From assembly GCA_023052935.1 (NCBI GenBank), contig CM041292.1:92735169-92799168 (forward strand): a DNA stretch of 64,000 nt. The letters are read 5' to 3'. Positions within the stretch are counted from its first letter, which is position 1, and the number at the start of each line of letters is the position of its first letter. Source of the stretch: Piezodorus guildinii. Its lineage: Eukaryota > Arthropoda > Insecta > Hemiptera > Pentatomidae. This document shows positions 11,730-22,775 of this stretch, one piece after another. A model generated the notes under the pieces. The model saw only the letters and a list, made by a program, of their open reading frames with translations. It did not search any database and was not told where the DNA came from. The position numbers and the translations under genes are program-made.

Positions 11730-12725
11730 TATTTTATATTGTTTTTATATTATATAAACTCAAGCTATTGAACAATATGTGGTATTTATATGCCTGTCAT
11801 AAACATATCATCGAATGTTATTGTAAAAGTATGTCTTCAAAGAATTTTTGTTGATTCAGCCTACTATTTTATTCTAAAATCCAAATTATACTACATCATT
11901 GTAAACAGTTCTGGCCGAGTTTATCGTAGCTCCTGTTGGTTGGTTTCTTTGAGGAAAAAAAAAAAACATGACAAGCCCATTTATTAGATGGATCTCAAGA
12001 ACGACGCAATACATAACAATAACTATAAAAACAATTGATAGAGACATATATTTTCATAGCACATTGTCCTGACAGAGCGCGGAGGTTCACACCGTATAGG
12101 AGTTGTCCTCCGCCTCCTTGAAAGGAAGCCCGAGCCATTTCTATAAGATTATATCTCTTTAGAGCAGCTTCCAGCACCTAGTAAGTTGTTCCTCGCCTTC
12201 CAAATGGAGCGAAGGAACAACCTCTCTCTCTTCTAAATGCTTTTTGTTATAGTTTTATCTCTCGAAGTTCTGTAAAGACTTTCTTATCGCAGTTGTTACA
12301 TCTACGGTTTGCCTGATTATAGCTTCTTACAGCTTGCATCAAATTTGTCAAATTTTAATTGCTGTTACTCTCATTTATCTTTTATGTTAGAAATATTCAT
12401 TATAAAATGTTCAAAGTTCTTATTCACGTTAACGCAGTAAGTACTAGACTATGCCGAACAATTCTTGAATGCAAAGATATAGCCCAAAAATTAGGTCGAA
12501 ATTATCTAATTAGTGAAAAAAAAATGAATTTGTTAAAACTACGGTAAAGTTTGATAAAAAAAAACTTTGAATTTAACTTGGACGAGTTCTTCTTAGAGCA
12601 CTTCTTCTTATTTTACTAGCTCTACAACCTACATAAGGCTAGCCTGGCTTCCACTAACAACAACTGCCATACTCTTAGAACACTTTTCTGGGTTTAATAT
12701 GAAATTAATATAACTACTTACTTTA
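11730..12725. other. Mixed stretch with a small GC-richer block
   Basis: Mostly AT-rich. At about 12050-12235 there is a block with CTCCGCCTCC and GAGCGCGGAGG and a 60-codon minus-strand frame without recognisable domain. No repeat partner seen. Function unknown. Confidence 0.25.
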
Positions 12726-12730
12726 CTTTT

Positions 12731-12964
12731 GCAGGCTTGATACCTCAATGGGTTGCCTGATTAAGTCAAAGCGTTCCTCCATTTCTCTCGATCTAAACAA
12801 TCTTCCTTCTCCAGTCCCCACCGGCCATGTCTTCCTCCACGCAGTCCTTCCACAGGGTTCGGGGTCTTCCTCTCCTCCTTCTCCCTGGCTTTCCCCACAG
12901 CAAAAGTCTTTTCGGCCACCTACGTTCTGGCATCCGTTGGCAGTGCCCATACCACCGCAGTCTA
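12731..12964 (-). pseudogene. RTE-type LINE, C-terminal coding fragment
   Basis: In one minus-strand frame the peptide starts LRWYGHCQRMPERRWPKRLL and continues with GKPGRRRRGRPRTLWKDCVEED and a WRR ending. The '(R/L)RW.GH..RM....PK' start, the GRRRRGRPR.RW.DCV block and the late tryptophan motif are the signature of the C-terminal part of RTE-type non-LTR retrotransposon proteins. The frame stays open for about 53 codons, then hits a stop, with further family-like residues after it. Endonuclease and reverse transcriptase are absent. A family 1 LINE lies directly against its 5' side. Confidence 0.7.
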
Positions 12965-12972
12965 ATAATAAT

Positions 12973-13845
12973 AATTTTTTTTTTTTTTTTTTAGAAACAA
13001 TTCTTTATTGAGCAATATTACAATCTGTCCAATTTAGGACATTTTTAATAGTGATGAAGTTCAACATTCATACTACATTCACGCGATATATACTAAACAA
13101 TAAATTTATATAATAATAATACAATATACATATATACAAAACAAAATCAATAAAATACAATATATACAAAAGTCACTCATACCTATATACAATTCACAAT
13201 CATACAGCACGTGAGTGGAGAATCTAGCCAATGCTAGAACATATATACATTTTACAAGAGGTCTCGAGACCACTGCCGTTTCAACCTTCTAGGAGGATGG
13301 TAAGGATGTGTGGAGCTGGATAAGGATTGTGCTAGGGGATTAGGGTGATGGATAAGGTTCTGATGAAATTTAGAGAATTTTAATGGTATAAGGTCTAAAA
13401 TAAATGGAATATTTAGGTCGCGGTGTAAGGTATGGTTAGATACATAATAAGGAGCATTAACTATTGTTCGGAGGACTTTTGATTGGAAGGGTTGAATGCG
13501 TTTGATGTTAGAATATTTGGCTGTCCCCACAGTTCAAGTCCGTAGGTCCAGATAGGTTTCAGTACTGTCTTGTATATTAGCAGTTTGTTCTCGATAGATA
13601 ATTTAGAATTTCTGTTCAGTAGTCTGTATAATTGTCCAAATCGTCGATTAAGTTCTTGTCGTTTAAGTCTAGTATGCGGGTTCCAAGTTAGTCTTTTGTC
13701 CAGAAGGAAGCCAAGATACCGGACTGTGTCGGAGAAAGGAAGCGGAACGGAGTTAAAGAGAACTGGAGGGCAGGATTGTCTTCGAAGGGTAAAGGTGACA
13801 TGTTTGCATTTGGATTGATTAACTTTGATTCTCCAGTGGTTAGCA
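12973..13845 (-). mobile_element. Jockey-like LINE, family 1, 5'-truncated
   Basis: The T-run at 12975-12992 is the poly(A) tail of a minus-strand LINE. Reading back from 13845, the frame encodes the post-catalytic part of a reverse transcriptase: WRIKVNQSKC, a FTLR block, VRYLGFLLDKRLTWNPHTRL, LLIYKTVLKPIWTYGLELWG, then QSKVLRTIVNAPYYVSN and a PRRLKRQW end. This order (YLG..LD..LTW, LLYK..LKPIWTYG..LWG, LR.I.NAP) is typical of the Jockey clade. One base is missing near 13523 compared with the copy at 16.4 kb, so the frame shifts there. AATAATAAT lies on both sides, either a target duplication or an AAT microsatellite. Confidence 0.85.
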
Positions 13846-13929
13846 ATAATAATAATTATAACTATAATAATATAACTATAATAATAATTTTTCCTAACGC
13901 TCTCTTTTCTACCTATACTAACGATACTT

Positions 13930-14440
13930 GTGTATTATAAGTCAATACCTATCTAATTATTGCCTACCATACTCTTCAATCCCTCATCAAGGACCATGAA
14001 ATATGCTGTAAGAATTGGAGGATAAAAAACAATTCTAACAAATACCACCAAATAAAAATATGCAATACTCCTCTCGTCTCTGTTGAACTAACCGGATACC
14101 TCAGGCTTCATCTTAATTAACGTCTATTTGGAATCCTCATATACGAGTGAAACGATAAGAAACCGCTGGCCGTGTTCTGCTACTTCATCGCTTACTAGAT
14201 AATTGCTCAAAAATTCCACTTAACTCCAGAAAAGGCTCATCTATATGACTATTATAAAGCTAATCTGGACTGACGGAAATTAACTTTTGTGGCTTTACTA
14301 AACCATTGTATCCATTCCTTACAATCAAAAATCCTCAATGCTCCTTACTTTTCCACGAATAAACACATCTAAAACGACCTTAATGTTCCATATGTTGCTG
14401 GTTTATCCCAAACCTAGTAACGTTAATTCATATTATACTG
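13930..14440 (+). mobile_element. Jockey-like LINE, family 2, internal fragment
   Basis: Plus-strand remnants match the family 2 copy at 40.74-41.28 kb. A WRI(K) motif and a YLRL motif in the YLGL position occur, and the blocks 'aaaaggctcatctatatgac', 'ccttacaatcaaaaatcctc' and 'aatgttccatatgttgctgg' are shared. Stops and shifts throughout. It ends just before R1 copy B. Confidence 0.65.
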
Positions 14441-14465
14441 AACGACAGGCCAATAAAAAAAAAAC

Positions 14466-15275
14466 TATCTGGCGCGGGCAACACACGACTTTTACTTACT
14501 TCCGTTTTAAAAATCCATTAAAGAATTAACTAAATTGAATTTCTACAGAAACATGTGTTTTATTAAAAAAATAATTATATTATCATCTAAAATAATCAGT
14601 TGGTTTTATCTGCTTTTCATCACTCTTTATTAACTTTTACAAGCTTGTGTATTAGATAATATTATTGCTAAAATCTTTAGCTTTTCAACGGTATATTACA
14701 CATGTATATTATTGTTATTATATTAAAATACAAAAAATTGCATTAAAAAAATATTTTTTCAGTTTTTTCCATTAGTTGGGTTTCGAATTCATTCAATTTA
14801 TATATTTACCTATTTTTCATCAGTGGTAACAAGATAATCTAGTTATTTTTATAGAATCAACAAAATTAAAGGTACTTCAGGGGAAGAAAATTTAAAATAT
14901 CGGCATTTAAGCCCTGTCAGACCATTTTGATCAGAATGAAACCTACATAATGTTAAAGCCTATTACGTTCTACATTGATATAGTGAATTTAATCAAAACC
15001 GTCGGAAGTTTTTGAGAAAGTCGAAAAAAAGGTGCAAAATGCATAGTATAAAGTGGCTCTTCTAGTTACCTGATGTTGATGAAAAAGGTTTTGTAACATC
15101 TTGGGCGTAAAGTTGTCTTAAATATGAAATATCAGACACACACAGACCTTTTTACGGGACTTGGTTATTTGGACTCAGGGAACCCTAAAATGTGTATTTC
15201 CGTTGAAAACTGGAATTCGAAAATTTTTACGATCGCAATACTTTTTCTTACTATATATAGTAAGTGAAAGTAATA
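14466..15275 (+). repeat. R1 dispersed repeat, full-length reference (copy B)
   Basis: The best complete copy, about 810 bases. The left end is TCTGGCGCGGGCAACACACG then ACTTTTACTTAC. The right end is the palindrome CTTACTATATATAGTAAG then TGAAAGTAATAG. CTTTYACTTAC at the left and GTAAGTGAAAG at the right are inverted repeats of about 11 bases. No coding frame is seen, so it is a non-autonomous element of unknown class. At least eight further full or partial copies occur in the window. I do not recognise the family. Confidence 0.8.
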
Positions 15276-15279
15276 GTTA

Positions 15280-15688
15280 AGTAAAATAAACCCATATACA
15301 AATTAAAATTAGATACCTCAAACTTTCATCATATCAGTCAAATAACTTATCATTGACGATATAGAGTTATAATGTTCTGTTTTTTTGGACGAGTATAGGG
15401 ATAACGCCTTGCGTTTGAGCATATATAGGGAATTCTGAAGGTAGTATAGATGATGAAGCATTTTCTATACGAAGCATTTCTATTAGAAAGAATATATGAA
15501 TGAGGTCGTTGAAATATCTAACTTATGAAGAATGAAAGAAGTGGAGTGACGAATGTAGTAAGGAATTTTGGGTTTTAAGGATTGGAATAAGAAGGTGCCT
15601 ATTAGATACTACCTTTGAAAAAAAGGAATGTTTCGTCAACATGAGACAATATAACGATTCTCATAATATATAAAATATAATTTTAATT
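15280..15688. other. AT-rich stretch, no gene seen
   Basis: Nothing assigned. Confidence 0.4.
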
Positions 15689-15689
15689 A

Positions 15690-16545
15690 ATATTTATTTA
15701 TTGAGAAATATTACAATCTGTTTCAGAATGAACAATAGTAATAGAGATATAGGACCACATTCATACAATATATACAGAATATAACGATAAAGTCAAATTA
15801 CATGAAATAGAGAAAAAAAAATCATTTATATGTACAATAGAATATAACAAAATAAAAAAACAAAAAAAAACAAGCAACAACCTATAATTGAGATAAATAC
15901 AAAGTTAGCAAATAAATAAAAATCATACAAACAAACACAACTATATACAATATTTACAACTGCTAAGGGGACCCCAGACTGGGCTTTTCTCCCCACTTGT
16001 GGAGGAAAAAAGCGGAATCCAAGAAATCCCAGCGCCTCTCTCTCAGCCGCATCACTGGTCTTAGCCAGTAGAGGCTGAGTTAGGGCGCAATAGTCACAAA
16101 CATACAGTACATGAGTGGAGGATCTGACCAGTGTCAGAACTCCAGTATAAATGTTTACAGAACGTCGCGGGGCCACTGCCGTTTCAATCTTCGTGGAGGA
16201 TTGTAGGGGTGGGTGGAGCTGGAGAGGGATTGAGCTAAAGGATTAGGATGATGAAGAAGGTTCTGATGGAAATTATAAAATTTGGATGGTACCAGATCTA
16301 TAATAATTTTAATATTAAGGTCGTGGTGTAAGGTACAGTTGGAAACGTAATAGGGAGCATTAACTATTGTTCGTAGGACTTTGGATTGGAAGGATTGGAT
16401 GCGTTTGATGTTAGAGTATTTAGCTGTCCCCCACAGTTCAAGTCCGTAGGTCCATATAGGTTTCAGTACTGTCTTGTATATTAGTAATTTGTTGTCAACT
16501 GTAAGATGAGATTTTCTGTTTAATAGTCTGTATAACTGGCCGAAT
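15690..16545 (-). mobile_element. Jockey-like LINE, family 1, intact C-terminal frame
   Basis: On the minus strand from 16545 to the TAA at about 16157, one frame stays open. It encodes FGQLYRLLNRKSHLTVDNK, LLIYKTVLKPIWTYGLELWG, TAKYSNIKRIQSFQSKVLRT, IVNAPYYVSN and a C-terminus PPRRLKRQWPRDVL. This is the end of the reverse transcriptase protein of a Jockey-type LINE. The rest down to 15690 is 3' untranslated region. The best preserved LINE piece of the window, it lacks endonuclease, the catalytic RT core and a visible poly(A). The 116-codon frame at 15826-16176 lies in the untranslated part and is not a gene. Confidence 0.85.
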
Positions 16546-16549
16546 CAAA

Positions 16550-17118
16550 ATATAATTAGCGATTTTTTAATATATAACATAATATGATATTTTTTAGAAA
16601 AGAGGACATCTGTCAACAAAAGAGCCACTTTACTCACGGTTAATATTTTAGAAATCTTTATGCATCCACTTGTGAATATTGTTACAAACATTTTCATCCC
16701 TATTTGAACCAATAAGACGAAAAAAAAAATTGGCGGAAGCTGTAAAAGATGCCTTGTACGATAGTGTAAAAAAAATTGTTTAACTATTTATAATAAATCA
16801 TTCAACTTCTACAACAGAATCTAATAAGCTTCAGTTGTGAATGACCCTTCAGGGTGAAGGCAAACAAATGAAGCAAAAAAATAGTAAAAAAAAAATTTCA
16901 CCTAAGTTATAAGAAAAACGTTATATAACACAGCAAATAAGTTATCGATTTAAGGACAGTTAATTTGGATTCTTCTGCATTTTCATTCACTTGAGCTCCC
17001 TGCTTTTCCAGGGAGCCCTTTGTCGTGCCTAACGATATATAAATATACGTCGATTCGCTGTAAAGGCATAGGTCTAACGAAAGGATCAATAGAAAGGATA
17101 ATTTGTTATTGAATGGAA
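16550..17118. other. AT-rich stretch, no gene seen
   Basis: A 60-codon minus-strand frame at 16907-17089 shows no domain. A weak 'aagagccactttac' match to R1 lies near 16620. Confidence 0.35.
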
Positions 17119-17119
17119 G

Positions 17120-17370
17120 GTCGTTCTGAGAAGGACTGTTACAGAAAAGAAGCTGGCCGCGGCAGGTGATTTGTTATGCAAGAGCTATCCATCACGGCAG
17201 GTCACCTATCCAGATAGCCTTAACGATAATTAATGGAGACGCCCACGCCAACGGTAGTGCCCCTTGACGTTTCCATGCGTTTACAGACGTCCGTCCTCAG
17301 CTCTCCGGCAGTGTTCCACTTTCGACACCCCTGTCGGTGCGGGTTTATCACATATGTCAGATCGCCGACA
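17120..17370. other. GC-richer noncoding island
   Basis: It contains GGCCGCGGCAGGTG and GGCAGGTCACCTATCC E-box-like CAGGTG/CACCT sites, and an ACGATAATTAATGG homeodomain-type site. No open frame of note and no repeat partner. Candidate enhancer-like element by inference. Confidence 0.3.
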
Positions 17371-17374
17371 CCTA

Positions 17375-17885
17375 TGAGAGAGTAATTATTAAAGGAATTG
17401 GAGCAAGAATAGGTGAAATAAAAGGCGTGGTCTTACAACAATTCCATAAACCGAAATTCGTAAAACTAAAAATATAATCTTAGAAAGTTTTCAAATTTGA
17501 TGAAGAACAATAGTCAACTGAAAATTCAAAGGATATGATGTAAATTTTAACATAATTCTGTCGTATAGTATACCACCTAGAAATAATCAGTTCTTTTCCC
17601 TCCTAATTTTACAGGCGATCTTAATGATTTTTCCTTCAAATCACTTTTTGAAAGGTAATAAAAAGAAAACTATTGTATTATATTCTCATTATTACATAAA
17701 GTCAAAGGTAAGGCTACCTTGCCAGGTCTCAGAGTCTATACGTCTTGGTACATAGGTTGATCTAATTAGCTAGACCAATGTTAATCATATTTCTACAATC
17801 AAACGTGCTGTTCAACAAAACGATCTCCTACGGAATAGATTCACCGCTGATATTCTTATTTATTACTGAACGTTTCTAGGTTCTA
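17375..17885. other. AT-rich stretch, no gene seen
   Basis: Nothing assigned. Confidence 0.4.
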
Positions 17886-17891
17886 GATATG

Positions 17892-18155
17892 AAGTGGTCT
17901 AGGGGATAGAGCAATAGCCTACTGTTCTTCGGGTCCCGGGTTCGAGGCACAATTATTTATTCTTTTATGTTAGCCGTGGAGCGAACCTTGTGTATGAAGG
18001 CCCTCCTGGGGCTCACCCATCCTTTATAAAGAGGGTACCCTAAATTATGGAAAAACCCGACGGCTAAGCGGCTGAGGCTGATAATCACTACATTGCAAGT
18101 ATGGGGAACAGTACGATTCTCTATATGAACTCAGGTTCCTACATGGATTGTATTT
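17892..18155 (+). mobile_element. tRNA-derived SINE, family B
   Basis: The head reads AGTGGTCTAGGGGATAGAG (A-box region) and later GGGTCCCGGGTTCGAGGC (B box), as in a tRNA gene, but it does not close into a full cloverleaf with matching ends. The body matches the reverse complement of 32355-32637, including 'cccgacggctaagcggctga' and 'acagtacgattctctatatg'. A pure AT repeat at 18160-18192 follows the 3' end. Confidence 0.75.

Positions 18156-18159
<4 letters not shown>

Positions 18160-18192
<33 letters not shown>
18160..18192. repeat. (AT)n microsatellite
   Basis: About 16 uninterrupted AT units, directly after the SINE. Confidence 0.95.
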
Positions 18193-18194
<2 letters not shown>

Positions 18195-18195
<1 letters not shown>

Positions 18196-19905
18196 TTTTA
18201 TGTAAAGAGAAACTAGGAAATAACTTTTATTTCATGATAAGATTAAAATGAAAAAGTTTATGAAGGACTTTAGAATAAATAAATGAAAACTTAGGATATA
18301 TTATTTATTATAGATTTATTTAAAATACTATATTCTATATACATAACCATATACTATATGTTTATGTCCTGAAAGTATATAATTTTCCGTTTTAATTATT
18401 TTAGAAAAATATTAAACAACCAGGTGCTTTTCCTTTATCTTGTTTATGACAATTTTAAGCTGAACATTAAAAGAAAACTGTTAACACATAAATAATGTGT
18501 GCAGTTATAATACATAATAAGCAAAATAATTAAAAGCTAACTTTGTCGAGTTTAAATCAGTTTGGCAAAATTTAAAAAAAAACTAAAGGGCATCCAGGGA
18601 AAAATTGTTTTTAAATAATTGACTTATTAATGATTGATTCATTTCCTTACGTCTAGAAATCTGTCAAAACCTGCGTAGTACATTTGTTTGCTGCAACACG
18701 TCCAAAACCATAAGGAAATAATATAAGAAAGTAAATAATAATCAGAAATCAGAAAATAAGGAATCAGATATGTTTTCCGAGGCGGAATCCCATTATCAGA
18801 GAGCTGCTCACATGCAAAAAGTTTAAGACATCTATAAACGCTGTAGTACAAATCCAAGACCCTCAATCAAAGTTAGTAAAAGTGCAAAAAAAGTAATCAA
18901 AATTTCCTAATATTTTTAAATTGTTTTATTAAGAGGATAATCCTGATATACTTTCAGAAATCTTTGTATATATTATTGTTATATTGTGAGTCCTCTAATA
19001 TACGGCATATATGCAACAAGTAAAATTGCTTTAGTTTTCTTTTCATTGAAAAAACTTGAAAATCTTACATATACCTAATAATAATTTTTATTTTATGGAG
19101 TGACTTAAAATAGAATATAGCCATGGAGTCTAGCCCAATCAGAGATAGATTTAGCTTTTTTATAACGGGCACCTCATTAAAAAGGAAAACAAAATCCATA
19201 ATAATAATAAATAAATAACAAAAACATGTCCACTATATAAGAAGAAAATATGAGAAATATATAACTATAAAAAAAATTTACTTATCAACATTTTCACTAC
19301 AAGCCTAATTAAAACAAGTTTAACCGTATTTTGATTTATAAAATAAATCAAATAAACTTAATTAATACTTACAAAAATTAGAAATTTGACAATAACAAAC
19401 GTTTAAATAAAAATATTTTTCATGCCGAACCCGTTCTTAAACATTTAACCTTAAGTAAGTTCTTTAAGCCGTAATAGTACTACGAATTTGCCGTCATTCC
19501 AAAGGGTACTGAAATATGCATTATGTTTATATAATACAATCATACGAATAAATAAAAAATTACTTTAAAATTGTGGGCTAGTACATAAATTAGTGGAGTC
19601 GAATGCACACATAAGTAATATAGTAAAACGCATTATTTAAGTGTTCAAGATTTTAGTTACTGAAATCTTTTCCAGCGACAAGTTATTAATAACTAAATTA
19701 ATTTAAAATTCTTAGCGGTTATAATTAAAAAATATTTATGTATATAACATGCCTAATTATATGCAGTGGAGTATAATAATTTACCTCATTATCATTTGCT
19801 ACTTCGGATGTATTTTTAAATTCTTGTTTTTTGAGATAGGGCAATCTGTTTCTGCGACACCTGCTTAATAAAACCTGTTTTGGAAACTTCACGATTATAC
19901 GAGAA
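18195..19905. other. AT-rich stretch, no gene seen
   Basis: No domain-bearing frame. The minus-strand frames at 18639-18866 and 19725-20030 show no recognisable protein and look like chance. Confidence 0.45.
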
Positions 19906-19909
19906 TTTG

Positions 19910-20175
19910 TTTTGTCAATTTTGGAATCCCAGCTATTTCGGGGATGAATTAGCTGCCATGGGCCAGGGAGCAGATGACTAGGCGAGCTGAGGAGCGGGCA
20001 CCACCCGACCAGATCCCATCGCGGGAACATGGATTGACCCTACGACCTCCACTCCCGCGGTTCATCTGTTTCTTTCAGTCCGCGGCCTCTATTAGTTATC
20101 GCCGTTAGCATATCCTAAGCGATTAGTTTACCAACTGCCGGGGGTGTCCCACGGTACAAGCTCCAGCTTATGACT
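19910..20175. other. GC-richer noncoding island
   Basis: A stretch with GGGCACCACCCGACC, CCTCCACTCCCGCGG and AACTGCCGGGGGTG blocks. It overlaps the end of a 101-codon minus-strand frame with no known domain. Candidate regulatory element. Confidence 0.25.
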
Positions 20176-20179
20176 GAAG

Positions 20180-21275
20180 AATGTACTAGTAATAGGGTTA
20201 GCCGGGCGAGATTATGTATGGGAATGTCTGTTATGTATCATATATAGGTTTGGTAATACTGTCTGTTAGTCATCAAAGAACCTGAATGTTGAAAACTAGC
20301 GTCTATAACCTGAGAAAAATTGTCGCTCTTAGGAGTGGTATCTATGGCCCTCTTTTAAGGCTGCGCTACATTCCGATAGACTAGGTTGGTGAAAATTCAT
20401 GAAATTTCATGAAAGTGAATTATCATACACTATAACTGACCAATACCTTATTTTTTAAAAAACATCATCATTGATTTTTATAAACTTTTATTATAAATAA
20501 TGTTTAATTTTCATGATGTGTATGTTACACTTGTTTGATTTAATATAAAATTAACATTTAGTTTTTTTTTTATATTAAAAAAAATTATATAGATAGATAA
20601 CTGTTTTTTCCAGCAAAAACATAACAATATTACTATTTATTAAAAAAACATTATAAGAACTATGGTCTTTTAGACCGTCTAGTCCAGAGCCGACCTGTTC
20701 CATTTTACAAATTATACAACAGTAACAATATATAGTGGACAATATACAATATAGTGGTATAAGTAAAAAAAAATTTCACTCACTATATATAATATTTCTT
20801 CGTCAGGCTGAAAACAACAAAGCAGTGACAATAAACAATTACTATTATATATATGACAAGTTTCAAGATTAATTAAATTCTTTTATAAGTTTGTATCTAT
20901 AATGCCATGCTAATTTACACCGAAGCACCCAATTTAACACGAAAGGGGGCATGTAGCTAGGAAATGAAACGCATTTTCTACTTCTCTTCTATTAATCGAG
21001 CTATCGCATTGTTATTTGACCAAAATCTATTTTAGTTTAGATATTACAATTCACATCTAAATTTAAATATCTATTTCAATCCATTAAAACTTAATTTGGA
21101 TCCTTCCTTTAATTAGCTAATTGTCAACAATTTATGACAGGTGTCAATGCAAACTTGATGATAAAAAAAATTACTTTTTTTTTTTAATGAACACCCATAA
21201 GGACAAATAGCAGTGCGCTATGAAATAAAATGATGGGTTATATATAAAAAAGCATTTATATAATGAAAAAAATAA
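20180..21275. other. AT-rich stretch, no gene seen
   Basis: Nothing assigned. Contains runs of T and A only. Confidence 0.4.
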
Positions 21276-21382
21276 GTCTTGAAAATCGAGAAACAGCCTC
21301 GAAACGTTGACAGATATGAAAAGCTTATGAAATAAAGTAATTAAGTGACAAATGGAAGTCAATGTGTGCTCTTTTAAGAGTT
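21275..21382 (+). ncRNA. Hammerhead-like motif, type B (copy 1)
   Basis: AAGTCTTGAAAA is followed by a perfect 5-bp hairpin TCGAG / CTCGA with a 7-base loop, then GAAACGTTGACAG. About 50 bases on, a GGAAGT....GTGTGCT..TTTAAG end closes the unit. The same order and end occur at 40524-40632. The core resembles a hammerhead (CTGATGA - stem II - GAAAC) but is degenerate. Activity is doubtful. Confidence 0.35.
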
Positions 21383-21384
21383 TA

Positions 21385-21930
21385 TATTAAGAAAAACTTC
21401 CAAAAAAATTAAAAAAGAAAAGTTCCTTTTTATTTTTTTTAGAATTTCAAAAAGAATATTTAAGCAACAAATCGAATTTTTTAATAGTTTTTTCGATAAC
21501 CGATCCTTGATAAAAGATTCCAAGCGAGGGCATATATGTAGTGATTTATCTATTTAGTATCCATTCAAAGTAATCATTGAACTTTCAAGGTGAGATATTT
21601 TAAATACGAGAAATTGGTGTGAGGTGTGTTTCAAGGAAAATCATCTTTTAATCTCTGGATAACCTTGAGTATCGAAACCCATATTTCAATGATTTGCGAA
21701 ACATATTAATAACAATCCAGGCACTGTCGAAAGATACTTTTTAACATATTTTTAAGAAGAAAGTTTAACGCTATTAATTTGAAGATTCAAAGAAGATTGG
21801 TTTTTAATGGATAGGGATAAAGTGATCAATTACTAAAGTGATTAAAAAAGTTTTTTTCTAATTAAATAATAGCTATTAAATCGAAGCCTGGGATATTTTG
21901 AGCTAAAAAGGCCCTAGCCTAGTATCGCAA
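21385..21930. other. AT-rich stretch, no gene seen
   Basis: Nothing assigned. Confidence 0.4.
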
Positions 21931-21934
21931 TGAC

Positions 21935-22080
21935 CAATCACATTTGCATAATAGGCAAGATGCTGCTGCAATGGGTCGTAGTGGGCAGAACGTATGACAT
22001 CACGCTAGGACAGGTCAGGGTTCACGACCGTCAGCAAATCCATAACGGATTCCGACAAGGTAGCTTTATACTTATCGCAG
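21935..22080 (+). mobile_element. Helitron internal fragment
   Basis: The block GTATGACATCACGCTAGGAC corresponds to TATATGACATCACGCTGGGA inside the Helitron at 35321-35795. It is followed by a CATAACGGATTCCGACAAGG block of the type common in insect Helitrons. Both termini are missing. Confidence 0.5.
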
Positions 22081-22084
22081 TTTA

Positions 22085-22440
22085 TTTCGTTGCACAATTA
22101 AAGTTAATAAGCTGCCCACAGGATTTATAATGCTTGTCTATACAACGCTTGTCTTGGCTACCCACTGGAATAATGTTAGTGCCTAAGATCTCCGATAAAA
22201 CAAGGCATCGAATTATAGAACAAGCCCCAGAATCCATTAGCAAATAAATAAACAAAATTACTAGCTACTCCACGCAACATAATTTATTGTTTTCAGTATG
22301 ATATTATGCTTGTTTCATTTGAACAATAGGCTACTATTTTCTTGGATGAAGTAAGCTTGGAAAAATATGCTATAGCCTAGAAAACCTGCTAATATTGTTA
22401 TGTGCAACAACTTCTTAGTTTTAACTACTTATCATCTAGT
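22085..22440. other. AT-rich stretch, no gene seen
   Basis: Nothing assigned. Confidence 0.4.
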
Positions 22441-22445
22441 GAAAC

Positions 22446-22520
22446 CCGTACTGGAAAATTTTCACAACTGCAATTCTCACCCTTACTATAAATTTCGTAT
22501 ATAGATAAGTGAAAATAATA
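22446..22520 (+). repeat. R1 right-end fragment (copy J)
   Basis: GAAAATTTTCACAACTGCAA, then TTACTATA and ATATAGATAAGTGAAAATAA, match the R1 right end, with the central palindrome widened by a few bases. Confidence 0.5.
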
Positions 22521-22775
22521 CAATATTAAATAGTATATATCGTATGCCTGCTGTTCCCTCTCGGGACCCACTCCGTGAAAGCTCTGGTCCATCTTTCGTC
22601 TTTCAGTCTGGCCAAGTGCCCAGCCCAGCTCCATTGTATTATATTATACAACTGTAAATTTAAAAAAAATAATAATAATGAGAACTGCGCTTGTTTCACC
22701 TCTTTCTTATACTACCCATAGATTAAATAAATACTATATTGAGGATGTACAGTCGAGTATTTAAATTATCGTAGG

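Noticed and set aside
12723..12950. 75-codon glycine and glutamate rich minus-strand frame as a gene
   Set aside because: The frame shifted by one base reads as a clear RTE C-terminus, so this frame is a shadow.
12748..13011. 87-codon proline and serine rich plus-strand frame
   Set aside because: Antisense shadow of the RTE fragment, running into a T-run.
15826..16176. 116-codon minus-strand frame as a gene
   Set aside because: It lies in the 3' region after the stop codon of the family 1 LINE, is out of frame with the protein and ends in an A/T-run derived peptide.
17892..17965. tRNA gene on the plus strand
   Set aside because: Only the promoter boxes are kept. The sequence continues into a SINE body shared with 32.4 kb.
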